Position numbers and translations under genes: made by a program. The notes under the pieces are model-generated. The model had not been told where the DNA came from. It ran no database searches and worked only from the letters and a program-made list of their open reading frames with translations. 49,107 nucleotides of DNA from an uncultured Methanobrevibacter sp. (GTDB taxonomy: Archaea > Methanobacteriota > Methanobacteria > Methanobacteriales > Methanobacteriaceae): positions 1 through 49,107 of the forward strand of contig NZ_CAMJCX010000008.1 in assembly GCF_946404245.1 (NCBI RefSeq). The letters are read 5' to 3'. The number at the start of each line of letters is the position of its first letter. Position 1 is the first letter of the stretch. This document shows positions 44,651 to 49,107 of the stretch, one piece after another.

Positions 44651-47600
44651 ATGGATTATTTTGATAGATTAGAAGCAGAAACCCATCACCTATACGAGAT
44701 AGCTAATGAAGCAAGATCTAAAGGTTTTGATGTTGAAACAGAAACTGAAGTGCCTCTTGCAAAGGATTTAGCTGAAAGAGTGGAAGGGCTTGTTGGTCCT
44801 GAAGGTGTGGCAAAACGTATTAAGGAATTGGAAAAAGATATGGACAGGGAGTCCGTTGCGTTTGAAATTGCAGCTGAAATTGCATCCGAAAAATTTGAGC
44901 TCACCGGCGAAAAGGCTGAATGGGACCAAGAACAAAGATGCGACCAGGGACTGAGAACAGCTCTTGCTATCCTGACAGAAGGGGTTGTAGCTGCTCCGCT
45001 CGAGGGAATTTCAGATGTAAAAATCAAGAACAACTTTGACGGGACAAAATACATTGGAGTTTATTTTGCAGGACCTATCAGAAGTGCAGGAGGTACAGCT
45101 GCTGCATTAGCCGTTTTATTAGGAGATAAAATCAGACAGGCAATAGGCATCGACGAGTTCAAGCCTATCGAGGATGAAATCGAAAGATATGTGGAAGAAG
45201 TGGAGCTTTACGAATCAGAAGTTACAAATCTACAATACTCACCAACACCAGAGGAAGTGAGATTCGCCGCAAACCACATTCCAGTAGAAGTATCCGGTGA
45301 ACAGACAGACCAGGTTGAAGTGTCCCACAGGGATTTGGAGCGTGTAGAGACAAACAACATTCGTGGTGGAGCTTTGCTTGCGATGGTTGAAGGAGTAATC
45401 CAGAAATCCAAAAAAATCCACAAGATTTCCAAAAAGCTGGGTCTTGACTGGGAATGGCTTACTGAATATTCAAAGCCTAAAAAAGAGGAATCATCTGGAG
45501 ATGACACAGAAGAGTCCGATATCGTAAGCGAACCAAAATACATCCAGGATATCATCGGAGGAAGGCCTATTTTGGGATATCCTTCAGAGAAAGGTGCTTT
45601 CAGATTAAGGTACGGAAGGTCAAGAAACACAGGACTTGCAACAATGGGGGTACACCCTGCAACAATGGCACTGCTTGAGTTTCTGGCTGTCGGAACACAG
45701 CTTAAAATCGAATACCCTGGTAAAGGTAACTGTGTAGTTCCGGTGGATTCAATCGAAGGGCCAATCGTGAAACTCAAAAATGGTGACGTTTTAATTTTAA
45801 ACAGTGTCAAAAAGGCACGGGAAGTCAAAAAGGACGTTGTTGAAATATTATTCCTCGGAGACATGCTTGTTGCATTCGGGGAATTCTTAAGAAACAACCA
45901 GCCTTTATACCCTTCAGGATGGGTTGAGGAATGGTGGATTCAACTGTTAACACGCAGCGAAAAATTCGATGAAAACAACAATGACTTGGACTTGCACAGC
46001 CTTGAATATGACTATCTGCCTGCTGTCGAGGCTCTTAAACTGTCCAAGGAATATGACATTCCGCTTCATCCGAAATACACATACTGCTACAATGATGTTA
46101 CCATTGCAGATTTGAACAGCTTAATCGATTTGATTATGAAGTGCAAAAGCACATACAAACCTAATGAAGGAATTACTTTAGATTTATCTTATCCTAAAAG
46201 GGTTCTTGAAGTCATCGGTGTTCCTCATACAGTCAGGGACGGCAAAATCATAATCGACAAGGATCACTCCTATGCGCTTTTAACTACCCTGACAAAGAAA
46301 TTGCCTGAAAAAGACACAACAATAGAGGCTGTCAATGAGGTTTCACCTGTCGAAATAAAAAACAAGGCCCCTGCATACATCGGTACCCGTGTAGGTAGAC
46401 CTGAAAAATCCAAAGAAAGACTTATGAGACCTGCACCACACGGACTGTTCCCAATCGGAAACTATGGAGGTTCCAGAAGACTTATTGCAACTGCAGCTAA
46501 AAAAGGAAGCATAAAAGTGGAAATTGCAAGCAGAAAATGTACCAATCCCGAATGTGGAATCAGCTCCAACAATTCACTATGTCCGAAATGTGGAAGCCCT
46601 ACAGAAATCATGCCTCCTAGAAACGGCAGCATCCCTCTTGCGGCAATGCTTAAAAAAGCATCAGACAACGTTAAAGTAAGAAGGGTTGATGAGGTAAAAG
46701 GTGTTGTAGGTATGATTTCAGAAGCAAAGCTTGCTGAACCACTTGAAAAGGGAATACTCAGAGCCAAAAATGACGTATTCACATTTAAGGACGGAACCAT
46801 CAGACACGATTCAACCGACCTGCCGCTTACACACTTTGTTCCAAAGGAAATCGGTGTTACCGTTGAAAAGCTCAAGGAGATGGGCTATGAAAAGGACTGT
46901 TACGGAAACCCTATCGAAAACGAAGACCAAATCATTGAACTTAGGGTTCAGGATATCGTGATTTCAGACAATTGCGGAGAATATCTTTTAAGGACAGCAC
47001 AGTTCATTGACGATGAGCTTACAAGATTCTACGGAATGGAACCGTTCTATAACGTTAAAGAGAAAAGCGACCTTATAGGCCATTTGGTGGCCGGACTTGC
47101 ACCGCACACTTCAGCGGGTGTTCTCGGCAGAATTGTCGGATTCACCAAGGCGCTTGGATGCTATGCTCACCCGTATTTCCATTCAGCAAAACGTAGAAAC
47201 TGCGACAGTGACGAGGATGCTGTAATGTTATTGTTGGATGCGATAATCAACTTTTCAAAATCATACTTACCGAACACTAGAGGAGGAAGTATGGACGCTC
47301 CTTTAGTTTTATCCACAAGAATTGACCCTGAAGAGATAGATGACGAGTCCCACAACCTGGACATATTCGAGAGATTCCCTGTAGAATTTTATGAAGAGAC
47401 ATACACTCCACACAAGCCTGCTGAAGTCCTTGAATACATTGACAATGTGGAAATGCATTTGGGAACACCGCAGCAGTATGAGGGACTGATGTTTTCTCAC
47501 CACACCACAAGCATTCATGCAGGACCTACAATCTGTCTTTACAAGACCTTGCCGTCAATGAGGGAAAAGGTTGAAGCGCAGATTGCTCTTGCAGAAACCA

Positions 47601-47953
47601 TCAGGGCTGTTGACCAACGTGGAGTTGTGGAAAAGGTTCTCTCTTCCCATTTCTTACCTGACATCATGGGTAACTCCAGAGCATTTTCCAAGCAGAAGGT
47701 GAGATGTACCAAGTGCGGATCGAAATACAGAAGAATGCCGCTTACCGGAAAATGTCAAAAATGTGGAGGAAACCTGATTCTTTCCGTGTCAAAGGGATCA
47801 GTTACTAAGTATCTTGAGATTTCACAAGAGCTGATTGACAGGTATCCTATTTCCCCATACTTGAGACAGCGTCTTGAGATTCAGGAGTTCGGTATCAAGT
47901 CACTTTTCGAAAGTGACAAGTCCAAACAAAGTTCATTAGACGTATTCTTCTAG
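44651..47953 (+). CDS. polC: DNA polymerase D large subunit DP2
   Basis: 1100-aa catalytic subunit of the archaeal replicative PolD. Begins MDYFDRLEAETHHLYEIANEAR. Zinc fingers CTNPECGISSNNSLCPKCG (~630) and CTKCGSKYRRMPLTGKCQKCGG (~1018). The catalytic loop reads KRRNCDSDEDAVMLLLD (~855), keeping both Asp but with Ser where the family mostly has Gly. C-terminal PIP box QSSLDVFF. No intein: the length is that of the mature protein. An in-frame GTG at 44639 exists, but GGCGATT-ACC-ATG supports 44651. Divergent from the coiled-coil gene. Confidence 0.96.
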   Translation: MDYFDRLEAETHHLYEIANEARSKGFDVETETEVPLAKDLAERVEGLVGPEGVAKRIKELEKDMDRESVAFEIAAEIASEKFELTGEKAEWDQEQRCDQGLRTALAILTEGVVAAPLEGISDVKIKNNFDGTKYIGVYFAGPIRSAGGTAAALAVLLGDKIRQAIGIDEFKPIEDEIERYVEEVELYESEVTNLQYSPTPEEVRFAANHIPVEVSGEQTDQVEVSHRDLERVETNNIRGGALLAMVEGVIQKSKKIHKISKKLGLDWEWLTEYSKPKKEESSGDDTEESDIVSEPKYIQDIIGGRPILGYPSEKGAFRLRYGRSRNTGLATMGVHPATMALLEFLAVGTQLKIEYPGKGNCVVPVDSIEGPIVKLKNGDVLILNSVKKAREVKKDVVEILFLGDMLVAFGEFLRNNQPLYPSGWVEEWWIQLLTRSEKFDENNNDLDLHSLEYDYLPAVEALKLSKEYDIPLHPKYTYCYNDVTIADLNSLIDLIMKCKSTYKPNEGITLDLSYPKRVLEVIGVPHTVRDGKIIIDKDHSYALLTTLTKKLPEKDTTIEAVNEVSPVEIKNKAPAYIGTRVGRPEKSKERLMRPAPHGLFPIGNYGGSRRLIATAAKKGSIKVEIASRKCTNPECGISSNNSLCPKCGSPTEIMPPRNGSIPLAAMLKKASDNVKVRRVDEVKGVVGMISEAKLAEPLEKGILRAKNDVFTFKDGTIRHDSTDLPLTHFVPKEIGVTVEKLKEMGYEKDCYGNPIENEDQIIELRVQDIVISDNCGEYLLRTAQFIDDELTRFYGMEPFYNVKEKSDLIGHLVAGLAPHTSAGVLGRIVGFTKALGCYAHPYFHSAKRRNCDSDEDAVMLLLDAIINFSKSYLPNTRGGSMDAPLVLSTRIDPEEIDDESHNLDIFERFPVEFYEETYTPHKPAEVLEYIDNVEMHLGTPQQYEGLMFSHHTTSIHAGPTICLYKTLPSMREKVEAQIALAETIRAVDQRGVVEKVLSSHFLPDIMGNSRAFSKQKVRCTKCGSKYRRMPLTGKCQKCGGNLILSVSKGSVTKYLEISQELIDRYPISPYLRQRLEIQEFGIKSLFESDKSKQSSLDVFF

Positions 47954-47995
47954 AGCATTACTCATCAAATGCTCTAGCGCTTTTGTTATTATATT
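47950..47995 (+). terminator. polC terminator
   Basis: CTAGAGCATT (47950-47959) pairs with AATGCTCTAG (47968-47977), 10 perfect bp, including the TAG stop; a T-rich tract follows. Confidence 0.7.
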
Positions 47996-48029
47996 ATAAT
48001 TATATAATAAATTTCAGAGTAGAATAATA

Positions 48030-48059
48030 TTGTTCGTGACAAGACGAACATTTTATATA
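48030..48059 (+). promoter_or_regulatory. nrdD upstream element 1 plus TATA
   Basis: TGTTCG-TGACAAGA-CGAACA (48031-48050), perfect arms, directly followed by TTTATATA (48052-48059). Looks like a promoter with a regulator site abutting the BRE/TATA. Confidence 0.7.
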
Positions 48060-48083
48060 CTTTGAAAACCAATTATTAATTAT

Positions 48084-48105
48084 ATGTTCGTATACTATAG
48101 AACTT
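48084..48105 (+). promoter_or_regulatory. nrdD upstream element 2 (degenerate)
   Basis: ATGTTCG-N8-AGAACTT: only GTTC/GAAC match, but at the same spacing as the perfect copies. It lies where transcription from the first TATA would start, and its centre is 24 bp from that of element 3. Confidence 0.5.
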
Positions 48106-48107
48106 GT

Positions 48108-48138
48108 TTGTTCGTATTAAATCGAACAATATTTATAC
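48108..48138 (+). promoter_or_regulatory. nrdD upstream element 3 plus TATA
   Basis: TTGTTCG-TATTAAAT-CGAACAA (48108-48129), perfect 7-bp arms, directly followed by TATTTATAC (48130-48138). Predicted start near 48160, giving a leader of about 70 nt. Confidence 0.75.
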
Positions 48139-48165
48139 AAGTCCAAACATATAGTTAATACAGCT

Positions 48166-48181
48166 GAGAGAGCACTCTCTC
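48166..48181 (+). promoter_or_regulatory. stem-loop in the nrdD leader
   Basis: GAGAGA-GCAC-TCTCTC hairpin expected near the 5' end of the transcript from the second TATA. It may stabilise the mRNA or regulate it; role unknown. Confidence 0.5.
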
Positions 48182-48227
48182 GTAACTTTCATTTTTATAA
48201 AAACGTAGGAAAAATGGTGTGAAAAAA

Positions 48228-49107
48228 ATGGAAAAAATATCAGAATTAGGAAATAATTTAAAAGAATCCGTTAAAATCAATGTAGAAAAAAATAACGGAA
48301 TTAAAGAAAGATTCAGTTACGAAAAGCTATTAAAATCATTAGTAATGGTTGAAACCCCATTCTTTGAATCAGATAAAATCGTAGCTACCGTAGTATCTCA
48401 ATTATACGATGGAATCAAAACAAAAGAAATCAAAAAAATCGTTCACGAATGTTTAGAAGACATCGACCCAGAAATCGCAAACAAATACTTAGCAAGTACC
48501 CAATTAAAAGTACGTACTTCCAGAGATACTATTGAAGCATTCGACTTATCAAAAATCGCTAACACCTTAATTGAAGAAACCGGTGCTAGCCAAGAAACTG
48601 CTTTTGAAATCGCTACTGAAACCTGGAAAGAACTCAAAAAATTAAATGTGGAATACTTGACCGCTCCAATGATCAGGGAAATGGTCAACACCAAATTGAT
48701 TGAATACGGTTTAGAAGACTTAAGAAGCCGTTACACCCGTTTAGGTATCCCTGTATACAACATTACCTCACTCATCGAAAACGGTAACAGGGACAACGCA
48801 AACATGATCCACAACCCTGAAAGTATTCACAAACATGTAGCGGACGAAGCATTAAAACAATACGCATTATTAAAAATGTTACCAGCACACTTAGCAGACG
48901 CACACATGTCCGGTGACATTCACATTCACGATTTGGAATTCTTCGCTGGAAGACCTCTAAACTGTCTTCAACATGATATAAGAACTTTCATCAAATACGG
49001 ACTTAAAGTTGACGGTACCGGTGACCACACCTCCATTGCAGGTGCACCAAATCACATGGAAACTTTAATGAACCACACTGGTGAAATCATGCTTGCAGCA
49101 CAACAAA
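48228..49107 (+). CDS. nrdD: anaerobic (class III) ribonucleoside triphosphate reductase, N-terminal part
   Basis: Makes deoxyribonucleotides without oxygen using a glycyl radical. The frame is open from ATG 48228 (GGTGTGA before it) to the window edge, 293 codons, so the C-terminal radical-Gly region is not visible. Residues ~20-110 are an ATP-cone allosteric domain (RFSYEKLLKSLVMVETPFFESDKI...TSRDTIEAF), then the catalytic barrel begins (AHLADAHMSGDIHIHDLEFFAGRPLNCLQHDIRTFI). Activation would need NrdG, not in the window. Upstream TGTTCG elements suggest a dedicated regulator. Confidence 0.95.
   Translation, partial: MEKISELGNNLKESVKINVEKNNGIKERFSYEKLLKSLVMVETPFFESDKIVATVVSQLYDGIKTKEIKKIVHECLEDIDPEIANKYLASTQLKVRTSRDTIEAFDLSKIANTLIEETGASQETAFEIATETWKELKKLNVEYLTAPMIREMVNTKLIEYGLEDLRSRYTRLGIPVYNITSLIENGNRDNANMIHNPESIHKHVADEALKQYALLKMLPAHLADAHMSGDIHIHDLEFFAGRPLNCLQHDIRTFIKYGLKVDGTGDHTSIAGAPNHMETLMNHTGEIMLAAQQ

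Noticed and set aside
1-49107. CRISPR arrays, insertion sequences, prophage or inteins
   Set aside because: No regularly spaced repeats, transposase, integrase or intein motifs were seen; polC has mature length without an insertion.

Overview
The window is AT-rich archaeal DNA from a methanogen of the order Methanobacteriales, most likely a Methanobrevibacter. The evidence is a class I lysyl-tRNA synthetase, PolD, TBP, PAN, FEN1, an Fwd-type formylmethanofuran dehydrogenase operon, F420-type formate dehydrogenase with FdhC, coenzyme B biosynthesis genes, and a large secreted Ig-repeat adhesin of the kind common in gut Methanobrevibacter. The genus is an inference; the methanogen assignment is firm. 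Ribosome binding sites follow a strict pattern (GGTGATT or GGTGTT, about 3 nt, then ATG or TTG), which I used to correct several starts.

Layout. 1-3.4 kb: TBP and an asparagine-synthase-like protein (minus). 3.4-8.0 kb (plus): a CYTH/CyaB protein, homocitrate synthase AksA, an AksD/HACN-type homoaconitase large subunit, a DUF98 chorismate-lyase-like protein and FEN1. 8.0-10.0 kb (minus): a DUF2119 metallohydrolase-like protein and S-adenosyl/S-inosylhomocysteine hydrolase. 10.1-12.3 kb: an intron-containing tRNA-Met, an Fe-S aldo/keto reductase and a ThiF/MoeB-like E1 protein. 12.4-15.6 kb: glnA with a GGAA-N6-TTCC operator, followed by the gene for its predicted repressor NrpR. 15.6-16.3 kb: two paralogous 96-aa proteins.

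16.4-32.6 kb is a tungsten/molybdenum and C1 island. It holds fwdHFGDBAC (minus), then divergent mobB-moaA (pterin cofactor), then fdhC and fdhAB (minus), divergent fdhD, a hexulose-phosphate isomerase and a ModE-like HTH regulator with a PBP-like sensor domain. Together these genes make the cofactor, import formate, oxidise it with F420 and reduce CO2 onto methanofuran. Two unusually long divergent spacers (22.7-23.3 kb and 29.6-30.3 kb) carry inverted repeats, including two identical 19-bp palindromes.

32.7-49.1 kb: a PfkB sugar/nucleoside kinase, ThiC, a PAN ATPase gene with an apparent frameshift and no C-terminal HbYX motif, a 1333-aa adhesin-like protein, LysRS, a GNAT-like protein plus a yeast-type cytosine deaminase, an acidic-repeat coiled-coil protein, PolD large subunit (no intein) and the start of nrdD, cut by the window end. 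Upstream of nrdD are three copies (two perfect) of TGTTCG-N8-CGAACA. A fourth near-perfect copy lies before one of the 96-aa proteins, and three of the four abut a TATA box. The best candidates for undescribed biology are these two palindrome families and the Fe-S/HTH protein FwdH as a possible regulator.
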